Source of the DNA: an uncultured Propionibacteriaceae bacterium
GTDB taxonomy: Bacteria; Actinomycetota; Actinomycetes; Propionibacteriales; Propionibacteriaceae
DNA length: 20,583 nt
Reading direction: 5' to 3'
Assembly: GCA_937988865.1 (NCBI GenBank)
Contig: CALKHV010000066.1
Coordinates: 1-20,583 of the forward strand
Below, one piece after another: positions 6,651 to 13,064 of the stretch. Position 1 is the stretch's first letter; each line of letters begins with the position of its first letter. The translations under genes were made by a program, and so were the position numbers. The notes under the pieces are model-generated. The model did not search any database. It was given only the letters and a program-made list of their open reading frames with translations, and was not told the origin of the DNA.

Positions 6651-8129
6651 TCAGTGCGAGGCGTGATCGGTGGCGTCTGCGGCATCGCGCTCGCGCACGA
6701 CGGCATGGACGCGTCCCCAGGCCTCGATGGCATCGGCGTCGACCTGCGGGTCGTCCTCGCCGTAGCGGGCCTGTTCGTAGGACGCCAGCAACTGCTCGAG
6801 GTCAGGTGCCGCAGCGGCCCAGGATGTCGCGAGGCGGTGGGTGAAGTCCTCCGCCGACTCCGTCTCGACGCGTGCGAGATCGTGGCGCAGGGCCAGTTCC
6901 TGAAGGTGCACCATCGCGTCCCTGGCGTCGGCCGGTGGCGTCGTGAGGTCGACCCGGTGGTGGGAGCGGTGCTGGCGACGCCGCCAGAGTGCGCGGAGTT
7001 GGGCGGCAACGAGCGAACTCGACAACAGGCTGCTGCGCTCATGTTCGGTGCCGTCGCTGCCCAACGGTTCGTCGCGTCGGGCCATGGACGCGACGACCAG
7101 CACCAACAGCATGAGAAGCGCCGCGACGCCCAACCAGATCATCCAGGGGCGGATCTCGAAGATGAGGGGTTCGGGCACGGGGATCGGCGTGGACGACCCG
7201 CTCGGAGGCCCGGGCCGGGGCGTCTCGGGCGGGATGTCGGGGGTCCCGTGAGGAAAGAGCTTCGCCACCTCCGTGACCAGCTTGTCCAGCAGCCAGAAGA
7301 TCCCGGTGAGGGCCCACACGAACGCAGTCGCGAGGGCGTTCCAGGCAGCCAGCAGCCCGCGTCCCAGCTGTTGCAGGGCCCCACGTCCGAGCAGGGCGAA
7401 GCTGATCCCGGCCACGGCAGCCGCACCCACACCCAAGCCGGCCACGAGACGTGCCCACCTGCCCCACGACGGGGGTGCGAAGCCCTGCGAACGGGTCAGC
7501 TCGCGCGTCCGCTCGAATTCAGCAGCGGCGAGCGTGGCGCCGGCCAGCAGCACTGACGTGGGGAGCGCCCAGGATGCCGTCGAGAGCCCGGACTGCGCGC
7601 TCGCGAAGGAGGCCTGGAGTGTCGAGACCCCCGCGATGACGAGGATGCCACCCGCAGTGTCGCGTGCCGAGTTCGGCCGGAGGCGAGAGAGGTCGAGTCC
7701 ACGGCGCGCTCCCCACACGAACGAGCCCACGCCCCACAGCCACAGCACGAACGAGCCCGCCGGGATGCCGGGACGCGCCCCCATGGTCGCGAACACGTCG
7801 CGCATGGAGTAATGCGGCTCGACCACCAGCCAGAGGGAACTGGTGGTCACGCCCAGGCCGACGACAAGCAGTGCGGCGTGCCGACGGTCGCGCACCTTCA
7901 GGGCGACTCGCCCCGCCCAGATGCCCGCCACGACCACCAGGAAGTAGCCCACGAGCGTCGGCCCCGGCTGATGGCCCGACAGTGCGGTGGTGGGGGAGAG
8001 GAGCATCCTGAGCACGATCGAGGTGCCCACAGTCATGAGGGCGCCGATCAGGGCAGACAGGAGCAGCAAGCCGTGCCAGCGCGCCACGTGTCCGTCAGCG
8101 GGGGCGGAGGGTGATCGCAGCGATCTCAT
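6651..8129 (-). CDS. Multi-pass membrane protein with C-terminal DUF4129 domain
   Basis: The 492-residue protein has about nine predicted membrane helices (near 18-43, 56-78, 84-103, 121-140, 157-176, 183-203, 226-248, 258-283 and 328-349). A Pro-rich linker (about 293-322) precedes the last helix. The soluble tail (about 350-492) resembles DUF4129, ending in a segment with LASYEQARYGEDDP. Proteins of this kind usually accompany MoxR and DUF58 proteins and often also carry a transglutaminase-like domain, as in TgpA. I do not see a transglutaminase core here. The start ATG at 8129 lies inside the DUF58 gene (35-base overlap) and is supported by a strong GGGGAGGAGG Shine-Dalgarno just upstream. 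The exact function is unknown; an envelope role is inferred from context. Confidence 0.82.
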   Translation of the reverse strand: MRSLRSPSAPADGHVARWHGLLLLSALIGALMTVGTSIVLRMLLSPTTALSGHQPGPTLVGYFLVVVAGIWAGRVALKVRDRRHAALLVVGLGVTTSSLWLVVEPHYSMRDVFATMGARPGIPAGSFVLWLWGVGSFVWGARRGLDLSRLRPNSARDTAGGILVIAGVSTLQASFASAQSGLSTASWALPTSVLLAGATLAAAEFERTRELTRSQGFAPPSWGRWARLVAGLGVGAAAVAGISFALLGRGALQQLGRGLLAAWNALATAFVWALTGIFWLLDKLVTEVAKLFPHGTPDIPPETPRPGPPSGSSTPIPVPEPLIFEIRPWMIWLGVAALLMLLVLVVASMARRDEPLGSDGTEHERSSLLSSSLVAAQLRALWRRRQHRSHHRVDLTTPPADARDAMVHLQELALRHDLARVETESAEDFTHRLATSWAAAAPDLEQLLASYEQARYGEDDPQVDADAIEAWGRVHAVVRERDAADATDHASH

Positions 8130-9375
8130 CCCAGGCCTCCTCCCCGTCCAGGCCGACGACCGTGACGCGCCGGGTCAGCCCCGGCAACAGGTGCGCGTCC
8201 CCCACGACGACGAGCACGAATCGGCGTCCGGTCGTGCGGGCGAGCCGGTTGAGCGTCCGCTGGAACTCGGCCGTGGGATGGGCCGTGATGATCGCCGCAG
8301 TCGTTCCCCAGGGCAGCCGTGGCATCTGTCGGGCCAACAGGCGCTCGAGGCGCTCACCGTGCATGGACGAGACCATGGCAAGGGCTTCGAGAATGCGGGT
8401 GATCTGGGCGCGGCCGCGCCCCGGGGGGACGCTGATGGGGTTTCGGGCCGTGTCCACGGGTGCGTTGACGTAGAGCCCGACCGGCTGGCCGGCCCCGAGG
8501 AGTGTGCGACACAGCGACGCTGCCACGACGATCGACAACTCGCGGAGACGGTGCTCCTCGCCGGCGGCGTGGGGGGAGTACAGGTTGTTGTCGAGGAAGA
8601 CTGCGGTGTTGGCGGTCGCCGTCTTCTCGAGGACGCGACTCTGCAGCGTGCCGAGACGCGCGGTCGCCCTCCAGTGGACTCGACGGGGTGAGTCTCCGGG
8701 AATGTACTCGCGCACGCCCGAAATGCGGGTCGCGTCCTCGGTGAGGTGTGCGGCAACGTCACCGATCGGTTCACGCGTGGGTACGGGGAAACCGGTCAGG
8801 GGGACCATGCGGGGATAGACCAGGCACGCGTCTCGGGTGTCGACCCGGAAGGTTCGGACGAGGAGACCGAACGGGTCCTCGGCCACGAGTTCGGCTGGCC
8901 CGGCGCGCAGCCAACCCCGGCGGTGGCAGATGACCACGTACCGATGGCGTGACCGCTCGTACACGCCGAGGGCGAAGGTCGACTCGAGCACCGGGTACCC
9001 CCGGTTCCACTCCTCGTGCGTGATCTGCGCCCCACGCAGCACGAGGTCGACGTCCACGCGGTCACGGACGCGCAGCCGACCGATGGGCAGAGGTTTGGCA
9101 TTCTCGGCGATCACGTCGAGGTGGATCGTGTCTCCGATCAGGGCACGCCTCGTCGAGAACGTCCTCGTGTAGGTCAGGGCGTCCAGCGCGTGGTCCTCCC
9201 ACACTCGCAGGAGGAGGGGTGCGAGCGTGAGTCCGAGCGCAAGGAGGAGCAGGACGACCTCGCGCGTGGCCACCGCGAAGATGGTCACCACGCCCGCGGC
9301 CACAAACCATCCGGGCAGGGGCACCTGTGATTCCGGGTCGCTGAGCCAGCTCAAAGGTCTCCTGCGGCGGGCCAT
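8095..9375 (-). CDS. DUF58 family membrane-anchored protein
   Basis: The 426-residue protein has two close N-terminal membrane helices (about 22-38 and 40-56), a beta-rich middle part, and the DUF58 hallmark GVREYIPGDSPRRVHWRAT (about 220-238). The C-terminal half looks like a von Willebrand A-type fold, with the VFLDNNL strand near residue 258. DUF58 proteins are almost always encoded with a MoxR ATPase, which is thought to remodel or activate them. Some are linked to cell-envelope or stress functions, but no activity can be assigned here. It starts two bases after the moxR stop, so translation is coupled. The next gene starts within its 3' end. Confidence 0.9.
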   Translation of the reverse strand: MARRRRPLSWLSDPESQVPLPGWFVAAGVVTIFAVATREVVLLLLALGLTLAPLLLRVWEDHALDALTYTRTFSTRRALIGDTIHLDVIAENAKPLPIGRLRVRDRVDVDLVLRGAQITHEEWNRGYPVLESTFALGVYERSRHRYVVICHRRGWLRAGPAELVAEDPFGLLVRTFRVDTRDACLVYPRMVPLTGFPVPTREPIGDVAAHLTEDATRISGVREYIPGDSPRRVHWRATARLGTLQSRVLEKTATANTAVFLDNNLYSPHAAGEEHRLRELSIVVAASLCRTLLGAGQPVGLYVNAPVDTARNPISVPPGRGRAQITRILEALAMVSSMHGERLERLLARQMPRLPWGTTAAIITAHPTAEFQRTLNRLARTTGRRFVLVVVGDAHLLPGLTRRVTVVGLDGEEAWDEIAAITLRPR

Positions 9376-9377
9376 CG

Positions 9378-10325
9378 TCAGGCGAGTGACTCGACGGGCA
9401 CCGGAATGGTGGCCAGCAGTTCCACGAGGATGTCGTGGGCCGCATGGTCCAGCAGGTCCGCCTGGGCGGTGGTGACCAGACGATGGGCCAGAACGGCCGG
9501 CGCGATCTCGCGGACGTCGTCCGGGCGCACGAAGTCGCGGCCGTCGATCGCCGCGATGGCCTGGGCCGCACGGGCGAGGGCGAGGCTGGCGCGAGGGCTC
9601 GCGCCGACCTGGAGCTCCTCATGCCCTCGCGTCGCCCTCACGACCTCGAGCAGGTATCCCTCGACCACGTCGTTGATGGTCACGCTGCGCACGCTTTGCT
9701 GCATCGCCAGGATCTCCTCGGTCGTGACGACGCACTCGACCCGGTCCAGGGGCTCGTCGAGGCGGAAGCGGCGAATCAGGGCCAACTCATCGGCAGCCTC
9801 GGGGTAGCCCAGTGACAATCGCATGAGGAATCGATCGAGTTGCGCCTCGGGAAGAGGGAATGTCCCCTCGAGTTCGATGGGATTCTGCGTGGCGATGACC
9901 AGGAAGGGACGCGGTAACCGGACGACCTCGCGTTCCACGCTGACCTGTCGTTCGGCCATGGCCTCGAGGAGGGCCGACTGCGTCCGCGGGCCGCAGCGAT
10001 TGATCTCGTCCGCGAGCAGGACGTTGGTGAGGATGGGGCCGGGGCGGTAGGTGAATTCGGCCGTACGGGGGTCGAACACCATCGATCCCGTGATGTCGGT
10101 GGGGAGGACGTCCGGCGTGAACTGGACGCGTGAGAAGGCGCCACCCACGGCGCTTGCCAGAGCTTTGGCGAGAACGGTCTTGCCGAGACCCGGCACGTCC
10201 TCGAGGAGCACGTGGCCGTCGCACAGCAGGGCTACGAGCGTGTGCCGGATGACCTCGCGCTTGCCGACGATCACCGTCTCGACCTGCTCGATGATGCGCG
10301 TGCACGCAGTGCGTGTGTCGACCAC
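9378..10325 (-). CDS. MoxR-family AAA+ ATPase
   Basis: MoxR ATPases act as chaperone-like factors for VWA-domain partners. This 315-residue protein has Walker A VPGLGKT (about 44-50), Walker B LLADE (103-107) followed by INRCGPRTQSALLEAM, sensor 1 with ATQNPIELEGTFPLPEAQLD (about 146-165), and the C-terminal lid with GASPRASLAL. Length is usual for the family. The chosen start is GTG at 10325, preceded by GAGGGGG with five bases of spacing. The frame stays open to 10574, but that part would lie across the endopeptidase terminator, has a low-complexity Ser/Pro/Arg composition and is rejected. The gene heads a moxR-DUF58-DUF4129 operon with a 2-base gap and a 35-base overlap. Confidence 0.95.
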   Translation of the reverse strand: MVDTRTACTRIIEQVETVIVGKREVIRHTLVALLCDGHVLLEDVPGLGKTVLAKALASAVGGAFSRVQFTPDVLPTDITGSMVFDPRTAEFTYRPGPILTNVLLADEINRCGPRTQSALLEAMAERQVSVEREVVRLPRPFLVIATQNPIELEGTFPLPEAQLDRFLMRLSLGYPEAADELALIRRFRLDEPLDRVECVVTTEEILAMQQSVRSVTINDVVEGYLLEVVRATRGHEELQVGASPRASLALARAAQAIAAIDGRDFVRPDDVREIAPAVLAHRLVTTAQADLLDHAAHDILVELLATIPVPVESLA

Positions 10326-10372
10326 AACAGCCCCCTCAGGCAGGTCGCCGCGGGTCGGCGCCGTGCGTCCAA

Positions 10373-10378
10373 AGAATA
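10373..10378 (-). promoter_or_regulatory. Candidate -10 of the moxR operon
   Basis: On the minus strand TATTCT fits TANNNT and lies about 50 bases before the moxR GTG. No good -35 is seen, since the upstream endopeptidase terminator stem covers it. Transcription by read-through past the terminator is the alternative. Confidence 0.4.
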
Positions 10379-10412
10379 GGCGCCCCCGACCATGGGGGGA
10401 GGTCGGGGGCGC
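10373..10412 (-). terminator. Intrinsic terminator after the NlpC/P60 gene
   Basis: GCGCCCCCGACC (10380-10391) and GGTCGGGGGCGC (10401-10412) form a perfect 12-bp stem with a 9-base loop. On the minus strand the hairpin is followed by CTATTCTTT, a T-rich tail. It closes the endopeptidase transcript 14 bases after its stop codon. Confidence 0.82.
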
Positions 10413-10425
10413 GGTCGGAGGGGTG

Positions 10426-11184
10426 TCAGCTGGTGACGCGGACGGCTGCGGCGAACGGCATCGACGACATCGCGGACACCTGGACGACAGTGCCGGTGTG
10501 GGGGGAATGGATGATCTTGCCGGCTCCGATGTAGACGGAGGTGTGGCCACCGCTGTAGAAGATGACGAGGTCACCGGGACGCAGGGAGCTCTTGGTGATG
10601 CGCTTGAGGTTCGTCATCTGTCCGCTGGCGGTGCGGGGGATGGTGGTGCCGGCCGACTTCCAGGACGCGCTGGTGAGCCCCGAGCAGTCGAACGAGTCAG
10701 GCCCTGCCGCGCCGTAGCGGTAGGGGTCACCGAGTTGGGCATAGGCGTAACGGACGGCTTTGTCGGCCTTCAGCAGTTGACTCGACGTCGTCAGGCCGCC
10801 GGACGCCGCAGTGGCCGGCCTGGCGTTCACGAGGAGCGACAGCGTGAAGTCGGTCAGCGCCCCGCTGGGGGTGGCACCACGGCTCGACTGGTAGTTCTTG
10901 AGGCGCGTGGCGACGTCGTAACCGAAGTACTTCGAGGGGGTGAGTCCCGCACCTGCGTGCCACAGGCTCCTGCCGAGCGCCAGGTTCGAGGCGTTGTACG
11001 ACCCGAAGACGGACGCTGACCTCGTCACCTGCTTGGCGAAGTAGGCCGAGCAGGCGAGGGAGCGCGTGGTGGCAGTTGAGCAGGTGCTCACGGCCTCAGC
11101 GGTCGCGGGCGTCCGGACTGCCAGGCCTGTGCCGAGCCCCACGACGACGAGAAAGGCGGCGAATGCCTTGCGTACGTTGATCAT
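10426..11184 (-). CDS. Secreted NlpC/P60 peptidoglycan endopeptidase
   Basis: The 252-residue protein begins with a Sec-type signal peptide (MINVRKAFAAFLVVVGLGTG, cleavage likely after about residue 30). A middle region (about 70-120) resembles a peptidoglycan-binding fold, with YFGYDVATRLKNYQSSRG and SGALTDFTL. The C-terminal NlpC/P60 domain has Cys167 in DSFDCSGLTSASW, His214 in GGHTSVYIG and His226 in IIHSP as the expected triad. Such enzymes cut D-Glu-diamino-acid bonds in stem peptides during growth and division. ATG 11184 is chosen over ATG 11190, because AAGG (11191-11194) is six bases from the former and touches the latter. It has its own promoter and terminator, so it is monocistronic and divergent from rplJ. 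Two early Cys (about 35 and 45) may form a disulfide. Confidence 0.9.
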   Translation of the reverse strand: MINVRKAFAAFLVVVGLGTGLAVRTPATAEAVSTCSTATTRSLACSAYFAKQVTRSASVFGSYNASNLALGRSLWHAGAGLTPSKYFGYDVATRLKNYQSSRGATPSGALTDFTLSLLVNARPATAASGGLTTSSQLLKADKAVRYAYAQLGDPYRYGAAGPDSFDCSGLTSASWKSAGTTIPRTASGQMTNLKRITKSSLRPGDLVIFYSGGHTSVYIGAGKIIHSPHTGTVVQVSAMSSMPFAAAVRVTS

Positions 11185-11294
11185 GCTCATCCTTGATGGT
11201 TCGTCCCGGCCTGCTGGAGCCGGGGATCGGTCGTGGTGGCTGGCTCTCGTTCTGCTCACTGCGTTGATGCTGGGGCACGGTTGCCTCGGATGTC

Positions 11295-11351
11295 CCTGAG
11301 AAATACGGTAAGTTGCTGAGGGCTCTTGGTCAATTCTCAGGATTCCCTCAG
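11295..11351. repeat. Four interleaved CTGAG repeats around the endopeptidase promoter
   Basis: CCTGAGAA (11295-11302) is mirrored by TTCTCAGG (11334-11341), and CTGAGGG (11316-11322) by CCCTCAG (11345-11351). The two inverted pairs interlock and cover the -10 and -35 region of the NlpC/P60 gene. They could be operator half-sites or alternative hairpins; no known regulator motif is recognised. Confidence 0.55.
11305..11333 (-). promoter_or_regulatory. SigA-type promoter of the NlpC/P60 gene
   Basis: On the minus strand TTGACC (11333-11328) and TACCGT (11310-11305) are separated by exactly 17 bases. A start near 11298 would give a leader of about 114 bases before ATG 11184. This is the best-matching -35/-10 pair in the window. 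Confidence 0.72.
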
Positions 11352-11413
11352 ACTACGCTGTGCGGCCGTGCTGGGCGCCCCAATCCTCATTGACGTCGAC
11401 ATTTGGCCCATGG

Positions 11414-11429
11414 TGTGAGATTTGTCACA
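11414..11429. promoter_or_regulatory. Perfect CRP/GlxR-type binding palindrome
   Basis: TGTGAGATTTGTCACA matches the CRP-family consensus TGTGA-N6-TCACA in all ten fixed positions. Its centre lies about 71 bases upstream of the predicted rplJ start, a usual class I activator position, and about 123 bases upstream of the predicted endopeptidase start. Actinobacterial members of this family include GlxR of Corynebacterium and Crp (Rv3676) of Mycobacterium, which use the same half-sites. Confidence 0.65.
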
Positions 11430-11456
11430 TTGACTGATCGGGCACGCCAGGGTGAT

Positions 11457-11486
11457 TTGGCCGAGGGTGCGTGAGGGGCGTAGTGT
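11457..11486 (+). promoter_or_regulatory. Promoter of rplJ-rplL
   Basis: TTGGCC (11457-11462) and TAGTGT (11481-11486) are spaced by 18 bases. The predicted start near 11493 puts the L10 leader motif at the very 5' end. A second pair, TTGACT (11430-11435) and TGATTT (11453-11458) with 17 bases between, is possible but has a poorer -10. Confidence 0.62.
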
Positions 11487-11492
11487 GAGCGA

Positions 11493-11614
11493 CGCCGAAG
11501 ACCGCTGGCAGAGCATCACACAAGGTCCGCAAGGACGCCCGCGCAGGTGTACGCAGTTCACAGCACGTCATCGTGCCTCGAGCCCCGCGCCCATCTGAGC
11601 GCCGGGGCGTTTTT
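11493..11614 (+). ncRNA. Ribosomal protein L10 leader with attenuator
   Basis: The leader begins with CCGAAGACCGCTGGCAG (about 11495-11511), which I recognise as the conserved start of actinobacterial rplJ leaders, where L10(L12)4 binds its own mRNA. It contains a GTCC-GCAA-GGAC hairpin with a GNRA tetraloop (11525-11536) and GCACG-TCAT-CGTGC (11563-11576). It ends in a terminator-like hairpin (11582-11608) with TTTTT. The layout suits transcription attenuation by L10. Exact pairing of the kink-turn region was not resolved by eye. Confidence 0.72.
11582..11614 (+). terminator. Attenuator terminator in the rplJ leader
   Basis: GCCCCGCGC (11582-11590) pairs with GCGCCGGGGC (11599-11608) with one bulged C and an 8-base loop, followed by GTTTTT (11609-11614). 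It lies about 90-120 bases into the leader and upstream of rplJ, as expected for an attenuator. Confidence 0.8.
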
Positions 11615-11620
11615 GTTCTC

Positions 11621-11636
11621 CGGACGCATCCGTCCG
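11621..11636 (+). other. Hairpin between the two rplJ leader terminators
   Basis: CGGACG (11621-11626) and CGTCCG (11631-11636) form a perfect 6-bp stem with loop CATC. It lies six bases after the first T run. It could be part of the attenuation switch or only a spacer structure. Confidence 0.4.
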
Positions 11637-11668
11637 TGATGCCCTGCGAAGGTCCTCAGTCGAACACA

Positions 11669-11693
11669 CCGGGCGCGTTGCGTCCGGGTTTTT
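11669..11693 (+). terminator. Second terminator-like hairpin just before rplJ
   Basis: CCGGGCGC (11669-11676) and GCGTCCGG (11680-11687) pair over 8 bp with one G-U and a 3-base loop, followed by GTTTTT (11688-11693). It ends only 24 bases before the rplJ ATG and 12 before GAAGGAG, so it could act as a second attenuator or affect translation initiation. Confidence 0.6.
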
Positions 11694-11717
11694 CACAGGA
11701 AGTGGGAAGGAGACCCG

Positions 11718-12461
11718 ATGGCGAGGCCTGACAAGGCAGCCGCGGTCGCGCAGCTGAAGGAGCAATTCTCCAGCGCCAACGCCGCAGTGCTCACCGAGTA
11801 CCGCGGACTCACCGTCAAGAACCTGCTGGAACTCCGCAGGTCGCTTGGTGAGGACGCCACCTACGCCGTCGCGAAGAACACTCTGACCACGATTGCCGCC
11901 CGCGAAGCGGGCATTGAAGGCCTGGAAGCACAGCTCACGGGTCCCACGGCGATCGCCTTCATCAACGGTGACATTGCCACCGTGGCGAAGGGTCTGCGTG
12001 ACTTTGCGAAGGCGCATCCACTCCTGGTCATCAAGGGTGGCGTGATGGACGGTCGAGTCCTGAACGCCGACGAGGTCAAGAAGTTGGCTGACCTCGAGTC
12101 TCGCGAGGTTCTCCTCGCGAAGCTGGCCGGCGCAATGCAGGGCACCCTGCAGAAGGCCGTCTACCTGTTCGCAGCCCCGCTCTCCCAGGCCGCTCGCGCC
12201 CTGGGGGCCCTCGAGGCTGCTGCACAGGAGAACCCTTCGCTCATCGCGGGAGCCGGCCAGGCCCCCGTCGTTGAGGCCCAGGAGAGCGACGACGACGTCG
12301 TCGCGACCGCCGATGAGGCGGAAACCGATGCAGCAGACGCTGCGGACGTGGCAGTTGAGGCTGCCGAAGAGGCGGCAGCAGCTGCCGACCTTGACACCAC
12401 CGAGGCGGACGAACCCGTCGCGGACACCACCGACGCGGCTGACGCTGCATCAGAGAAGTAG
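11718..12461 (+). CDS. rplJ: 50S ribosomal protein L10 with long acidic tail
   Basis: The N-terminal 175 residues are typical L10: MARPDKAAAVAQLKEQF, TEYRGLTVKNLLELR (about 26-40), VAKNTL and LTGPTAIAF, then the helix that holds L7/L12 dimers. L10 anchors the stalk on 23S rRNA, and the L10-L12 complex represses its own mRNA. The protein is 247 residues, against about 165-180 usually. Residues ~186-247 are an Ala/Asp/Glu-rich, probably disordered extension (ESDDDVV, ADEAETDAADAAD and so on). The start ATG has GAAGGAG at 11706-11712. rplL follows after 15 bases, the standard pair. Confidence 0.96.
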   Translation: MARPDKAAAVAQLKEQFSSANAAVLTEYRGLTVKNLLELRRSLGEDATYAVAKNTLTTIAAREAGIEGLEAQLTGPTAIAFINGDIATVAKGLRDFAKAHPLLVIKGGVMDGRVLNADEVKKLADLESREVLLAKLAGAMQGTLQKAVYLFAAPLSQAARALGALEAAAQENPSLIAGAGQAPVVEAQESDDDVVATADEAETDAADAADVAVEAAEEAAAAADLDTTEADEPVADTTDAADAASEK

Positions 12462-12476
12462 GGAAGGTTGCCCATC

Positions 12477-12866
12477 ATGGCAAAGCTGAGCACTGAAGAG
12501 CTCCTTGACGCGTTCAAGGAGATGACCCTGATCGAGCTCTCCGAGTTCGTCAAGCTGTTCGAGGACACCTTCGGCGTGACCGCCGCCGCTCCCGTCGCCG
12601 CCGCGGCCGCGCCGGCCGCCGCCGCTGCGGACGCAGCTGCGGAGGAAGAGGAGTCGAACGAGGTCGACGTCGTCCTGGAGTCTGCAGGCGAGAAGAAGAT
12701 CCAGGTCATCAAGGAGGTGCGCGCCCTCACCAACCTCGGTCTCAAGGAGGCCAAGGATCTCGTGGAGGCCGCTCCCAAGGCTGTCCTGGAGAAGGTTGCC
12801 AAGGACGTCGCTGCGAAGGCCAAGGAGCAGCTCGAAGCTGCTGGCGCCACCGTCTCCGTCAAGTGA
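12477..12866 (+). CDS. rplL: 50S ribosomal protein L7/L12
   Basis: The 129-residue product shows the three parts of L7/L12. They are an N-terminal dimerisation domain (AKLSTEELLDAFKEMTLIEL), an Ala-rich hinge (about 36-58), and a C-terminal factor-binding domain with EKKIQVIKEVRALTNLGLKE and KEQLEAAGATVSVK. Several dimers on L10 form the stalk that recruits EF-Tu, EF-G and other GTPases. ATG 12477 is used, with GGGAAGG at 12461-12467. The in-frame TTG at 12468 would lack a ribosome binding site. Two terminator-like hairpins follow, so transcription should stop before the acyltransferase gene. Confidence 0.97.
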   Translation: MAKLSTEELLDAFKEMTLIELSEFVKLFEDTFGVTAAAPVAAAAAPAAAAADAAAEEEESNEVDVVLESAGEKKIQVIKEVRALTNLGLKEAKDLVEAAPKAVLEKVAKDVAAKAKEQLEAAGATVSVK

Positions 12867-12873
12867 GTCGGTG

Positions 12874-12890
12874 CCCCGGCGCGTCCGGGG
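12874..12890 (+). other. Small hairpin after rplL
   Basis: CCCCGG (12874-12879) and CCGGGG (12885-12890) form a perfect 6-bp stem with a 5-base loop, eight bases after the rplL stop, followed only by TT. It precedes the much stronger terminator at 12900 and may protect the mRNA 3' end. Confidence 0.45.
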
Positions 12891-12899
12891 TTCACGTCT

Positions 12900-12945
12900 G
12901 ACATCGTGTGGGTGTCCCATTCGGGACGCCCACACGATGTCGTTT
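12900..12945 (+). terminator. Strong terminator of rplJ-rplL
   Basis: A 19-base arm (12900-12918, GACATCGTGTGGG...) pairs with 12923-12941 over its full length with one G-U pair and a 4-base loop ATTC. It is followed by GTTTCTC. This is one of the longest stems in the window and separates the ribosomal genes from the downstream genes. Confidence 0.88.
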
Positions 12946-12993
12946 CTCACCCTGCAGCTGATGCGGCGCCGGAGCGTCGCAGCTCGTTCTGGG

Positions 12994-12999
12994 TAGAGT
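12994..12999 (+). promoter_or_regulatory. Candidate -10 of the acyltransferase gene
   Basis: TAGAGT fits TANNNT and is identical to the proposed rpoB -10. No clear -35 is seen. A start near 13006 would give a leader of about 59 bases before ATG 13065. Confidence 0.45.
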
Positions 13000-13064
13000 T
13001 CCCCTGCAGGTGACGGCCGGGGATCGAGTTTCCCCGTGCGGACGGGGACGGAAGGGGATCGCGG

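Noticed and set aside
10326..10574. N-terminal extension of MoxR to 10574
   Set aside because: It runs over the NlpC/P60 3' end and its terminator, shows low-complexity Ser/Pro/Arg sequence, and GTG 10325 has a good ribosome binding site.
11185..11298. c-di-AMP (ydaO/yuaA) riboswitch in the leader of the NlpC/P60 gene
   Set aside because: These riboswitches often precede such hydrolase genes, but the leader is only about 114 bases and I could not find the conserved core motifs or a regulatory terminator.
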